Positions 1 through 5,884 of a stretch of 16,497 nucleotides of DNA are shown in pieces; the first letter of the stretch is position 1, and each line of letters begins with the position of its first letter. The stretch is taken from positions 1-16,497 of the forward strand of contig CAYTRU010000020.1 in NCBI GenBank assembly GCA_964440265.1. Direction: 5' to 3'. Source of the stretch: CAYMUN01 sp964440265 (GTDB lineage Bacteria; Patescibacteriota; Saccharimonadia; Saccharimonadales; UBA4665). Below the pieces are notes generated by a model that saw only the letters and a list, made by a program, of their open reading frames with translations, was not told the DNA's origin and searched no databases. The position numbers were made by a program, and so were the translations under genes.

Positions 1-90
1 CCAACCATGCGCGAAATTCGCTACCTCGATAAGCTGATCGATGAGTTAGCCAAGGGAAAAGCCATGGAGAAAATTTTGCGGAAAGAATAA
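1..90 (+). CDS. 3' end of an unidentified gene (partial)
   Basis: The window opens inside a reading frame that runs from the first base to a TAA at 88-90 and gives a 29-residue, Lys/Glu-rich, probably helical C-terminus ending in ILRKE. The start lies outside the window. The fragment is too short for a family assignment and I do not recognise it. It converges on the minus-strand kinase gene whose stop is at 151. The gap between them holds only a weak 5-bp hairpin (110-121) and a short GTCGA tandem repeat. Confidence 0.5.
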   Translation, partial: PTMREIRYLDKLIDELAKGKAMEKILRKE

Positions 91-150
91 ATGTTATTGA
101 TCAAGTGGTCGGTTTCAACCGGGTCGAGTCGAGTCAGTAATGGTTACAGT

Positions 151-726
151 CTATGAGCCAAAATCCTTATAGAGAAAATTAGCTAATTCGGTCGGACGGT
201 AGGTGGTAAAGTACTTCATATTTAATGGCATCCATTCAGCATCCCAGCGCTGCATATACTGTGCATCGTGTCCCTGACTTAGGTCTCTGGCTTTTGCACG
301 CTTCAAGGCAAGCTCAGGAGGGCAGTCCACCCACACACTCAGGTCAAAGTAGTGCATGTATTCTGGACGGAAAAGACGAATACCCTCTACGATCAATACT
401 CTAGGCAATTTTTGTCGGAACTGCCATTTGTATGAATTCCCATCGAACCCCGTGCCTTGATAATTCAAATCCTTCTGCTCTAAAGAGTTTTCAAGAATCT
501 GAATTAGCAAATCCCAGTCATAATCGTCAAATAGTCCCGTTCCGCGGGGCATTGGGGCGTACAAATTATCCAAGTGGATTACCTGACTATCTGTAATTTG
601 ATAATGCTGAGTCAGCTTATCTGCAAGGTACGTTTTGCCAGATCCCGCAAAACCAGATACACCCACAATTATGTGGGGTTTTTGAGCCAGTAGCGTATCA
701 ATGCGTCCAGTTAGATCGTTAAACAT
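151..726 (-). CDS. Uridine-kinase-like P-loop NTPase
   Basis: A 191-aa cytoplasmic kinase of the uridine kinase/phosphoribulokinase superfamily, expected to move the gamma-phosphate of ATP or GTP to a nucleoside or other small hydroxyl substrate. Visible motifs are the Walker A GFAGSGKT at residues 25-32, the LDN(L)Y segment at 52-55 in the place of the family's DDFY acidic motif, and the hydrophobic strand LIVEGI at 111-116 in the Walker B position. Basic residues around 142-147 (LKRAKAR) suit the lid. The frame is open further upstream to 795, but the ATG at 726 is preferred: the protein then begins just before the P-loop strand, and a perfect TATAAT lies 7 nt upstream, implying a leaderless mRNA. 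The substrate cannot be named from sequence alone. No pyrimidine genes are adjacent. Confidence 0.75.
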   Translation of the reverse strand: MFNDLTGRIDTLLAQKPHIIVGVSGFAGSGKTYLADKLTQHYQITDSQVIHLDNLYAPMPRGTGLFDDYDWDLLIQILENSLEQKDLNYQGTGFDGNSYKWQFRQKLPRVLIVEGIRLFRPEYMHYFDLSVWVDCPPELALKRAKARDLSQGHDAQYMQRWDAEWMPLNMKYFTTYRPTELANFLYKDFGS

Positions 727-733
727 ACAGTGA

Positions 734-739
734 ATTATA
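734..739 (-). promoter_or_regulatory. -10 box of leaderless promoter for the uridine-kinase-like gene
   Basis: On the minus strand TATAAT occupies 739-734 and is followed by 7 nt and then the ATG at 726, so transcription would start at or next to the start codon. There is no Shine-Dalgarno. No convincing -35 hexamer is seen 17 nt upstream. Confidence 0.55.
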
Positions 740-784
740 TAGGAAAGGTTTCTGGACGCTTTGTAGTCAGTCGTATAAATTACC

Positions 785-813
785 TTGACAGTCATAGTAA
801 TGTGATATACACT
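785..813 (+). promoter_or_regulatory. Leaderless promoter of the PadR gene
   Basis: A consensus -35 TTGACA (785-790) is separated by exactly 17 nt from a -10 TACACT (808-813). Six nucleotides later comes the ATG at 820, placing the start site at the initiation codon. There is no Shine-Dalgarno. The segment GTGATATACAC (802-812) has outer GTG/CAC symmetry over the -10 and could be a PadR autoregulatory operator. The operator idea is inference only. Confidence 0.6.
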
Positions 814-819
814 GTACTC

Positions 820-1149
820 ATGATTGACAAAAAACTATCATCGGATTTACTTCGCGGGCACACGGATACTATCATCCTCAAGCTTTTGAAGGCCAGCGAT
901 AAGTATGGCTACGAAATTACCAAGCTGGTGTTTGAGCATTCGGACCAGCTGTATGAGCTGAAGGAAGCGACCATGTATTCGAGTTTGAAGCGGCTAGAGA
1001 ATGACGGGCACATCACTTCATACTGGGGTGACGAAACGCAGGGCGGCCGGCGCAAGTACTATCACATTACCGACAGCGGCCGGGAAGTGTATAAAGACAA
1101 TAAGCATAACTGGGATAACGCCAAGCAAATCCTAGGTAAATTAATATAA
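820..1149 (+). CDS. PadR-family transcriptional regulator
   Basis: A 109-aa DNA-binding repressor of the PadR family. The order is typical: LLRGHTDTIILKLL (residues 10-23) for helix 1, YGYEITKLV (29-37), the recognition part EATMYSSLKRLENDG (49-63), and the wing with GGRRKYYHITDSG (75-87). These match the PadR winged-helix signature closely, and the C-terminal dimerisation helix is short. The frame is open back to 730, but the ATG at 820 gives the normal family N-terminus and has a leaderless promoter in front. The stop is 12 nt before the next ATG, so it forms an operon with the HAAS/pentapeptide gene. PadR regulators commonly sit next to HAAS-domain proteins and ABC exporters, which are exactly what follows here. 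The ligand is unknown. Confidence 0.9.
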   Translation: MIDKKLSSDLLRGHTDTIILKLLKASDKYGYEITKLVFEHSDQLYELKEATMYSSLKRLENDGHITSYWGDETQGGRRKYYHITDSGREVYKDNKHNWDNAKQILGKLI

Positions 1150-1154
1150 GGAGG
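1148..1154 (+). promoter_or_regulatory. Strong Shine-Dalgarno for the HAAS/pentapeptide gene
   Basis: AAGGAGG lies 7 nt before the ATG at 1162 and overlaps the PadR stop codon (TAA, 1147-1149). Operon-internal genes here use Shine-Dalgarno initiation, in contrast to the leaderless first gene. Confidence 0.75.
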
Positions 1155-1161
1155 ACTAGCA

Positions 1162-2004
1162 ATGGATAAGAAACTAAAAGCATTTTTGGACGAGGCATTT
1201 AAACCCTACGGCAACTTCCCGGCACGCCGGGATGTGCAGCAGGAGCTGCTGGCCAATTTGCTGGAAAAGTACAATGACTTAAAGGCCAGCGGTAAAAGTG
1301 AAGCTGAAGCCTATCAGGCCACCATTGATTCGTTTGGTGACGTGACCGAGATCATGGAGCAGGTGCAATACGCGCCTCAGAAAAACAGCGAGGAAAACAG
1401 CCAGGAAGAACGCTCAATCGGTAAAATTTTGAAGGACACCTTTCGGTCGGCGAAAAAGAGCCGCTCGAAGTTTTCGTCGTCGGAACTCAAGCAAAGCGAC
1501 CTGAGCGGGACGGATCTGACTGAGGCTGATTTTAGCTTCAGCTCGCTGGCCGAAAGTAACTTTGACAAGGCTGAATTGACGGGCGCTAAGTTTCGCGGAT
1601 CTGCCCTTAAAAAAGCTTCGTTTGCGGGAACAAATTTGAGCGGCGCCAGCTTTGCCGGTAGCGACCTGAGTGATACGTGCTTTGACAAAGCCAACCTAAC
1701 TGGCACCAAATTCAAAGCTACCGACCTCAAAGGCGCGACCTTCCAGCAAGCCATGCTAACCAACACCAATTTCAGCCACTCTGACCTGCGCGATGTCTCG
1801 TTTGAAAACCAGACACTGATGGGCGTAAATTTTGACAGCACATCGCTCAAAAATACGAGCTTCAAAAATGCCACGCTACAAGAGGTGTCGTTCCATCATT
1901 CCGATGCGAAGCACACTATTTTTGACGGCGCCAAGATGGACAAAATCACCTATGCACTACTCAAAGGCGCAAAGGCCAAGCTTGATAACGTGGTGCTTCA
2001 ATAG
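1162..2004 (+). CDS. HAAS-domain / pentapeptide-repeat protein
   Basis: A 280-aa soluble protein in two parts. Residues 1-70 look like a HAAS (DUF1700-like) helical domain: a first helix KKLKAFLDEAFK, a second around RRDVQQELLANLLEKYNDL, then SEAEAYQATIDSFGD. A charged linker covers about 71-105. Residues 106-260 are pentapeptide repeats in a strict 10-residue register: Phe at every tenth position from 124 to 254 and Leu five residues earlier for most turns, as expected for a right-handed quadrilateral beta-helix. There is no membrane segment, whereas HAAS domains are often fused to membrane helices. It is cotranscribed with PadR. HAAS proteins are thought to transmit signals with PadR partners. 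The pentapeptide rod might mimic DNA or bind protein, but no function can be assigned. Confidence 0.85.
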   Translation: MDKKLKAFLDEAFKPYGNFPARRDVQQELLANLLEKYNDLKASGKSEAEAYQATIDSFGDVTEIMEQVQYAPQKNSEENSQEERSIGKILKDTFRSAKKSRSKFSSSELKQSDLSGTDLTEADFSFSSLAESNFDKAELTGAKFRGSALKKASFAGTNLSGASFAGSDLSDTCFDKANLTGTKFKATDLKGATFQQAMLTNTNFSHSDLRDVSFENQTLMGVNFDSTSLKNTSFKNATLQEVSFHHSDAKHTIFDGAKMDKITYALLKGAKAKLDNVVLQ

Positions 2005-2036
2005 ACGAGTAAGGCCTTAATTTCGTCGTCCATGTT

Positions 2037-2528
2037 CTGAAAGAGCCGCTGCTATTTCATAGAACTTTAAAACAGAATATTAGCTATGGCCGAGAAGGTG
2101 CGACCGATCAAGAAATACAGGAAGCCGCCCGACTAGCGTATGCTGATGAATTCATCGGACAACTGCCCGCAACGTACGATACACTGGTGGGCGAGCGGGG
2201 TGTAAAGCTGAGCGGCGGCGAGAAGCAACGCGTGGCCATTGCCAGAGCGATGCTGACGGACTGCCCACTCTTAATACTCGATGAAGCCACCTCAGCACTC
2301 GACAGCAAAAGCGAAAAACTGATTGCCAGCTCACTGGACGAACTCATGAAAGACCGGACGACCATCGTGATCGCCCATAGGCTCAGTACCATTCGGAAGC
2401 TGGATCGCATAATCGTTCTCAGGAGCGGTAAAATTATCGAAGATGGAACCCACGACGAACTATTAGAAAGGCAGGGGGAATATGCCGAGCTATGGAGCCA
2501 TCAATCTGGCAACTTTTTAGAACCTTAA
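2037..2528 (+). pseudogene. 3' remnant of an ABC exporter ATPase (lost Walker A)
   Basis: A reading frame open from 2013 matches only the second half of an MsbA/MDR-type exporter nucleotide-binding domain. It begins at EPLLFHRTLKQNISYG just after the Q-loop and continues with LPATYDTLVGERG, the signature LSGGEKQRVAIARAM, Walker B LLILDEATSALD, the H-loop AHR and the C-terminal EDGTHDELL. There is no plausible start codon before the homology, and the membrane domain, Walker A and Q-loop glutamine are absent (the frame reads VLKEP where VxQEP is expected). The sequence therefore cannot make a working ATPase and is best read as a deletion remnant. GTG at 2187 opens a 113-aa frame, but translation from it would still lack the ATP-binding half. 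The exporter may once have been the target of the adjacent PadR/HAAS pair. Confidence 0.8.
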
Positions 2529-2715
2529 TCGGTGAAACTTTTCTCACTTGCCATGTTAAGTATGAAGATGATTGCCTCTATAGTTATAGATAAATAATAC
2601 ATAACCATCAATTTTCCTTACTGTTGCCATCAAAATAATCAGGTTGACGGTGCTAGTAGTGTCTCCTGTACCATACAACTTAGTGAGGTACATGTAAGTT
2701 TTAAGAGGAGGTATT
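2529..2715. other. Intergenic region after the ABC remnant
   Basis: AT-rich non-coding gap. It holds a TTGACG -35-like hexamer at 2644-2649 without a clear partner -10, the palindrome TACATGTA at 2689-2696, and an ACTTA/TAAGT inverted pair flanking it. No intrinsic terminator is visible behind the ABC remnant. Confidence 0.4.
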
Positions 2716-2916
2716 ATGCAGACAAGCTGTAATGAGGCCCGATGGGCAGCTACAGCAGTGTCAGGAGATGGCGGCGCCGCCTCAGCTGGATGTCTGGGAA
2801 ACACCAATGGTGACCCTAACTACTACACTATCGTTACGTGGAACTACAGGTACTTTACGGTTCACAAATTCTACAATGCCCAAACTGGAGTCTTTCGGGA
2901 TACAGTGAGCTGGTAG
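2716..2916 (+). CDS. Small hypothetical protein (66 aa)
   Basis: A 66-residue orphan with a strong Shine-Dalgarno (GAGGAGGT, 2704-2711) 4 nt before its ATG. The first half is rich in Ala, Gly, Asn and Asp with Cys at 5 and 26. The second half is aromatic and beta-like (YYTIVTWNYRYFTVHKFY, then an ending in SW). There is no signal peptide, membrane helix or recognised domain. The gene stands alone between the ABC remnant and a membrane-protein gene. The good ribosome binding site is the main reason to believe it is expressed. A secreted or peptide-type role is possible but unsupported. Confidence 0.55.
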   Translation: MQTSCNEARWAATAVSGDGGAASAGCLGNTNGDPNYYTIVTWNYRYFTVHKFYNAQTGVFRDTVSW

Positions 2917-3040
2917 CACCCATTATCCGTTCCTGACTTCTCATAACAAAACTTCCGATAGTATAAGTATTTAGGCGATGTGCAGTGTGGCTCATTTGTT
3001 GACGATCGGGGCTACACTTGCATAAATGTTATTACTTACT

Positions 3041-3046
3041 TATGCT
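3041..3046 (+). promoter_or_regulatory. -10 box close to the start of the membrane-protein gene
   Basis: TATGCT (3041-3046) lies 9 nt before the ATG at 3056, with TTGCAT (3018-3023) 17 nt further upstream as a weak -35. An alternative pair is TTGACG (2999-3004) with CATAAA (3021-3026). No Shine-Dalgarno is seen, so the message would have almost no leader. Confidence 0.35.
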
Positions 3047-3055
3047 TAGAAGAAT

Positions 3056-3856
3056 ATGGAAAACCAACCGACATTTCGCCCCCAAAACCAAGATAATCAA
3101 GAACCTTCACCTCAAGAACTAAACAGTATAACTTCTAGTACTCCGGCACAATCCAGCCCTACAGTATTTGTATCGGATCTACACGTAAGCGGCGCTCAGC
3201 CTTCTGGCCAAGTCGGAGGCGGGCGTAGAAGCCCAGTTGAGTTTATAGTAATTGCTATAATTGTCATCTGCGTACTAGCGGCAGGTGCATACCTTTTAAT
3301 AACACACAACGATAAGGCTGCTAAAATTGCGACACATGCAGTAGTCCAAAATAAGCAACCTTCACCAAACACTTCTGCAGCTTCCAGTAGCTCAAGTGAG
3401 AAAAATATAGCTTTCGGCTCGACTGCTGCTGATGGCACATTTCAGGTTAAGCTTTTACGCGTTATCCCAACTCCAACGGTGATTGGTGATCTGCCTGATC
3501 CTGGTACAGAATACATAGAAGCAGATTTCTCAGTAACTTCTGTAGCGAATCGAAATAACTATGCATTTAACATGCAATTTTTACCCTCAAGCATTCCTGC
3601 TGGGAAAAAAATAGGTAACATAGAATTTACGCCAGTAGACAGTACCTCACCAATTAGCCCATTGACGTTTAGTACAATGCCAACCAAAAAGGTGCAGATA
3701 GCTGGCAAAGTTTCAACCGAAAGCGACAGCCTACCTATCGACGGGACAGCTCAGATACTTGAGCTGTATACGCTATTTGAAGTAAAGCAAGGCGACAAGG
3801 GGCAAATTGTCTGGCAGGGCCTTGATGGTGGCAGCTACCACTTCCTCACACAGTAG
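3056..3856 (+). CDS. Single-pass membrane protein with extracytoplasmic domain
   Basis: A 266-aa protein. Residues 1-55 are a Pro/Gln/Ser-rich cytoplasmic tail. GGRRSP (55-60) gives the positive charge before one membrane helix at about 61-83 (VEFIVIAIIVICVLAAGAYL), so the topology is N-in, C-out. A low-complexity Ser/Ala/Thr linker (about 96-115) leads to a roughly 150-residue beta-rich domain (118-266) beginning FGSTAADGTFQVKLLRVI. This architecture resembles DUF4352-type (telokin/Ig-like) surface proteins of Gram-positive and candidate-phyla bacteria, but I cannot confirm membership. There are no catalytic motifs and no lipobox. It ends just upstream of the HAD gene, which appears to have its own promoter. 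Confidence 0.7.
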   Translation: MENQPTFRPQNQDNQEPSPQELNSITSSTPAQSSPTVFVSDLHVSGAQPSGQVGGGRRSPVEFIVIAIIVICVLAAGAYLLITHNDKAAKIATHAVVQNKQPSPNTSAASSSSSEKNIAFGSTAADGTFQVKLLRVIPTPTVIGDLPDPGTEYIEADFSVTSVANRNNYAFNMQFLPSSIPAGKKIGNIEFTPVDSTSPISPLTFSTMPTKKVQIAGKVSTESDSLPIDGTAQILELYTLFEVKQGDKGQIVWQGLDGGSYHFLTQ

Positions 3857-3907
3857 AAGGGTTTGGAGCAAGTAGCGCACACAAAGAAAGATCTTTTGAC
3901 CTGGTTT

Positions 3908-3916
3908 TGCTATGAT
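3908..3916 (+). promoter_or_regulatory. Extended -10 of leaderless promoter for the HAD gene
   Basis: TGCTATGAT (3908-3916) is an extended -10 element. Six nucleotides later comes the ATG at 3923, predicting a leaderless mRNA. The -35 position has no good match, as is common with extended -10 promoters. Confidence 0.55.
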
Positions 3917-3922
3917 AACGTT

Positions 3923-4432
3923 ATGCAAAAGTATGCTTTCCTTGATCGAGACGGAACATTTATATGGGAACCGGCGTGTCCTGAGGGTGTAGACCCTCGT
4001 GAAACCTTTCCCTTAAAGTCGATGGACGAGTTCCGGTTTATGGACGGAGCCATAGAGGGTCTCAAGCAATTGGTCGATCACGGATACAAGCTGGTTATGG
4101 TCACTAATCAAACTTTCTTAGGTACACCGAAGCATCCTCGGGAAATGTTTGACCAGGTGATGATGAGAATAAAGGATGAGCTGGCCAGCCAAGGCGTTAG
4201 CTTTGATTTCATAATGGCCTGCCCTCATGGGCCTGATGAGAATTGCGATTGTCGCAAGCCGAAGACAGGTGGATTAACACCATTCCTGGAGGCCAATCAG
4301 GGCAACATAGATTTTGCACACTCGTATATGTTTGGCGACAGAGATACAGACGAAACGTTTGCTGATAATCTGGGTGTACGGTTTATCAAAGTCCAAAAAA
4401 ACGAAAGGTTTGAACTACCCTCTGACATGTAA
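3923..4432 (+). CDS. HAD phosphatase, HisB-N/GmhB type
   Basis: A 169-aa soluble phosphatase of the HAD superfamily, class with the HisB N-terminal domain (histidinol-phosphatase) and GmhB (heptose bisphosphatase). FLDRDGT (residues 6-12) holds the nucleophile Asp8 and acid/base Asp10. Thr61-Asn-Gln is motif II. The cluster C100-P-H102...C108-D-C110-RKPK is the structural zinc loop of this class plus the motif III lysine. GDRDTD (138-143) is motif IV. The stretch LVMVTNQTFLGT is nearer to HisB-N than to GmhB. Without other his or heptose genes nearby the substrate stays open. An upstream in-frame ATG-like frame to 3863 exists, but the start at 3923 fits both the family N-terminus and the promoter. 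Confidence 0.8.
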   Translation: MQKYAFLDRDGTFIWEPACPEGVDPRETFPLKSMDEFRFMDGAIEGLKQLVDHGYKLVMVTNQTFLGTPKHPREMFDQVMMRIKDELASQGVSFDFIMACPHGPDENCDCRKPKTGGLTPFLEANQGNIDFAHSYMFGDRDTDETFADNLGVRFIKVQKNERFELPSDM

Positions 4433-4456
4433 GTTCCGTGTAGTTCCTCGACAGTA

Positions 4457-4485
4457 TTGCCATAGTAAACCTGTATAAGTATAAT
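4457..4485 (+). promoter_or_regulatory. Leaderless promoter of the 87-aa gene
   Basis: TTGCCA (4457-4462), a 17-nt spacer, TATAAT (4480-4485), then 7 nt to the ATG at 4493. This is the best-formed leaderless promoter in the window and probably also drives the downstream P-loop kinase. Confidence 0.65.
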
Positions 4486-4492
4486 AACAATT

Positions 4493-4756
4493 ATGTCAGA
4501 AACTGAACCGGAAGTCGAACCTGTACAAATCCCGGCTATAGTTAATGAAAAAGCTACTACGGTAGATCCGGGTAGGGTTGGTGTGCGATTGCTTGATCCT
4601 GGGCAACAGCCTTTTATAACCGTCGATACGGGTGGTTACGATTTTAGCGGCAGGGGAAAAACAGTGTTTGATACAGGCTCCTATTTGCACACAGAACGTC
4701 TCGGAGGTAGAAGCGTTCTCCCGCCGCACTACGATGCTGATAGCGATAATCGCTAG
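4493..4756 (+). CDS. Small acidic hypothetical protein (87 aa)
   Basis: An unrecognised 87-residue, Asp/Glu/Pro-rich soluble protein. The N-terminus is strongly acidic (SETEPEVEPV). The middle contains a loose internal repeat (ITVDTGGYDF and TVFDTGSYLH), and the end is acidic again. There is no membrane segment. Its promoter places the start at the ATG. It is followed after 9 nt by the P-loop kinase in the same reading frame, separated only by TAG and two sense codons, so the pair may be translationally coupled. An intact fusion in relatives is possible. It might act as a partner or inhibitor of the kinase, but this rests on position only. Confidence 0.55.
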   Translation: MSETEPEVEPVQIPAIVNEKATTVDPGRVGVRLLDPGQQPFITVDTGGYDFSGRGKTVFDTGSYLHTERLGGRSVLPPHYDADSDNR

Positions 4757-4765
4757 CACTTCCGT

Positions 4766-5275
4766 GTGGGTTATGTAGTGTGCGGATTACCAGGCTGTGG
4801 TAAAAGCACGCTGGCTGCGAGCATATCGGCTCGGCTCAGGCTGCTTGTTTTTTCGGTAGACCCTATAGAGTCAGCCATACTGCGGAGCGGAATTGAGCGA
4901 AGCTTCGAGACGGGCTTAGCAGCCTACCTTATCATAGAAACTTTGGCCGACGAGCAGCTAAAGCTAGGCCACTCCGTTATCATCGATGCCGTGAGTGCGA
5001 TACCGAAAGCAAAGCAGATGTGGCGTGAGTTAGCCGCTAAGTACCAAGCCCACTTGGCTATAATTGAGTGCGTTTGTTCTGATGCAAGTATTCACAAGAA
5101 ACGTGTAGAAGCCAGAGTAAGGGGCATCTATGGCATGCACGAGGTTACCTGGGATGATGTGCAGAAGCGAAAGTCTGAGTACATTGCCTGGGATGAAGCA
5201 CGACTTACAATCGATGCTATTAATAGCCCGGAGACCAATATGCGCCAAGCCCTGACGTATTTGAAAAATAAATAA
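4766..5275 (+). CDS. P-loop kinase (AAA_33/zeta-like)
   Basis: A 169-aa P-loop phosphotransferase. Residues 2-15 form the first strand and Walker A (GLPGCGKST at 7-15). VDP at 31-33 and the strand VIIDAVS at 71-77 provide the acidic positions typical of AAA_33 kinases, and basic residues KKRVEARVRG (111-120) look like a lid. These enzymes phosphorylate small molecules, tRNA or UDP-sugars. The zeta toxins belong to the same fold, but nothing here proves toxicity. The start is GTG at 4766 without Shine-Dalgarno. It is chosen because the P-loop strand begins at once and a TAG in frame blocks extension beyond 4757. Expression probably depends on the upstream 87-aa gene's promoter and on reinitiation. 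Confidence 0.75.
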   Translation: MGYVVCGLPGCGKSTLAASISARLRLLVFSVDPIESAILRSGIERSFETGLAAYLIIETLADEQLKLGHSVIIDAVSAIPKAKQMWRELAAKYQAHLAIIECVCSDASIHKKRVEARVRGIYGMHEVTWDDVQKRKSEYIAWDEARLTIDAINSPETNMRQALTYLKNK

Positions 5276-5287
5276 AGTCAGCCTTTT

Positions 5288-5296
5288 TGTTATGAT
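5288..5296 (+). promoter_or_regulatory. Extended -10 of leaderless promoter for the histidine phosphatase
   Basis: TGTTATGAT (5288-5296) is followed by 6 nt and the ATG at 5303. This is the same architecture as the HAD gene promoter at 3908-3916. There is no Shine-Dalgarno and no clear -35. Confidence 0.55.
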
Positions 5297-5302
5297 TACA
5301 GA

Positions 5303-5884
5303 ATGACAACTTTCTACATCTGTCGGCACGGCGAAACCGAAAATAATAAAAAAGTGCGGCTCTCGGGCTGGGTAGATACGCCGCTCACCGACGAAGGTGT
5401 GCGTAACGTCCAGTGTACTATAGCCAAACTACAGGGGATTCAGTTTGATAGCGTACACTCAAGCGACCTTGGTCGAGCTTTTATAACTGCCTACTTGATC
5501 ACCAGGAGCGTCGGTTATACTGCTGAAATCCATCGCCAGAAGAGACTCAGAGAAGTCAATTACGGCGACTATGCAAATATGCGATGGACAGATGTAGATC
5601 CCCATAATCTCAACTTTCTCAATGATACGAACTTTGTTTCACTGGGTGGTGAATCGCTCGCCCAAATGCAGCAACGAATAGTGGCTTGCCTGAGTGATTT
5701 GAGCCAAGAATATCCAGACCAGACAATTCTACTTACTAGCCACGATGGACCGATAAATGCGATCCAGGCATACTTTGCCAATACTGACTTAGGCATGCTC
5801 ATGAAAACACAAGTTAACCCGCATGATTTTGTAGCCAAGTTCACCATGACTGAAGGTGAAATTAAGTCGTTTATCGAGGTTTAG
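5303..5884 (+). CDS. Histidine phosphatase family (phosphoglycerate-mutase-like)
   Basis: A 193-aa cytoplasmic member of the histidine phosphatase superfamily, branch 1. The catalytic RHGET motif is at residues 8-12 with phospho-accepting His9. Arg58 in SSDLGRAF, Glu84 in LREVNYG and the second His147 in LLTSHDGP complete the phosphate pocket. The second motif reads SHDGP rather than the common SHGG. Length and motifs suit a broad-specificity phosphatase or a cobalamin/sugar-phosphate phosphatase rather than true dPGM, which is longer. The gene is apparently monocistronic with its own leaderless promoter and converges by 4 bp on the HAD-like pseudogene. Confidence 0.85.
   Translation: MTTFYICRHGETENNKKVRLSGWVDTPLTDEGVRNVQCTIAKLQGIQFDSVHSSDLGRAFITAYLITRSVGYTAEIHRQKRLREVNYGDYANMRWTDVDPHNLNFLNDTNFVSLGGESLAQMQQRIVACLSDLSQEYPDQTILLTSHDGPINAIQAYFANTDLGMLMKTQVNPHDFVAKFTMTEGEIKSFIEV

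Noticed and set aside
110..121. CGGTT-TC-AACCG hairpin between the two convergent genes at the left edge
   Set aside because: A 5-bp stem with a 2-nt loop and no U-run is too weak to call a terminator.
1377..1874. 165-aa open frame on the minus strand inside the pentapeptide gene
   Set aside because: It is the shadow of the 30-bp periodic repeat on the other strand. The composition is repetitive and meaningless, and the plus-strand protein is well supported.
2002..2047. Short minus-strand frame reading MDDEIKALLVY before a stop, next to the ABC remnant breakpoint
   Set aside because: It could be the tail of a lost gene, but at 11-17 codons, partly antisense to the ABC remnant, chance is a sufficient explanation.
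2556..2807. 83-aa minus-strand frame across the intergenic gap and the 66-aa gene
   Set aside because: No ribosome binding site or promoter, no protein-like features, and it competes with a plus-strand gene that has a strong Shine-Dalgarno.
4754..4756. TAG read as a sense codon joining the 87-aa protein to the kinase
   Set aside because: Other genes here (for example pdxS and the histidine phosphatase) end normally at TAG, so reassignment is not supported. At most local readthrough or a gene split remains possible.
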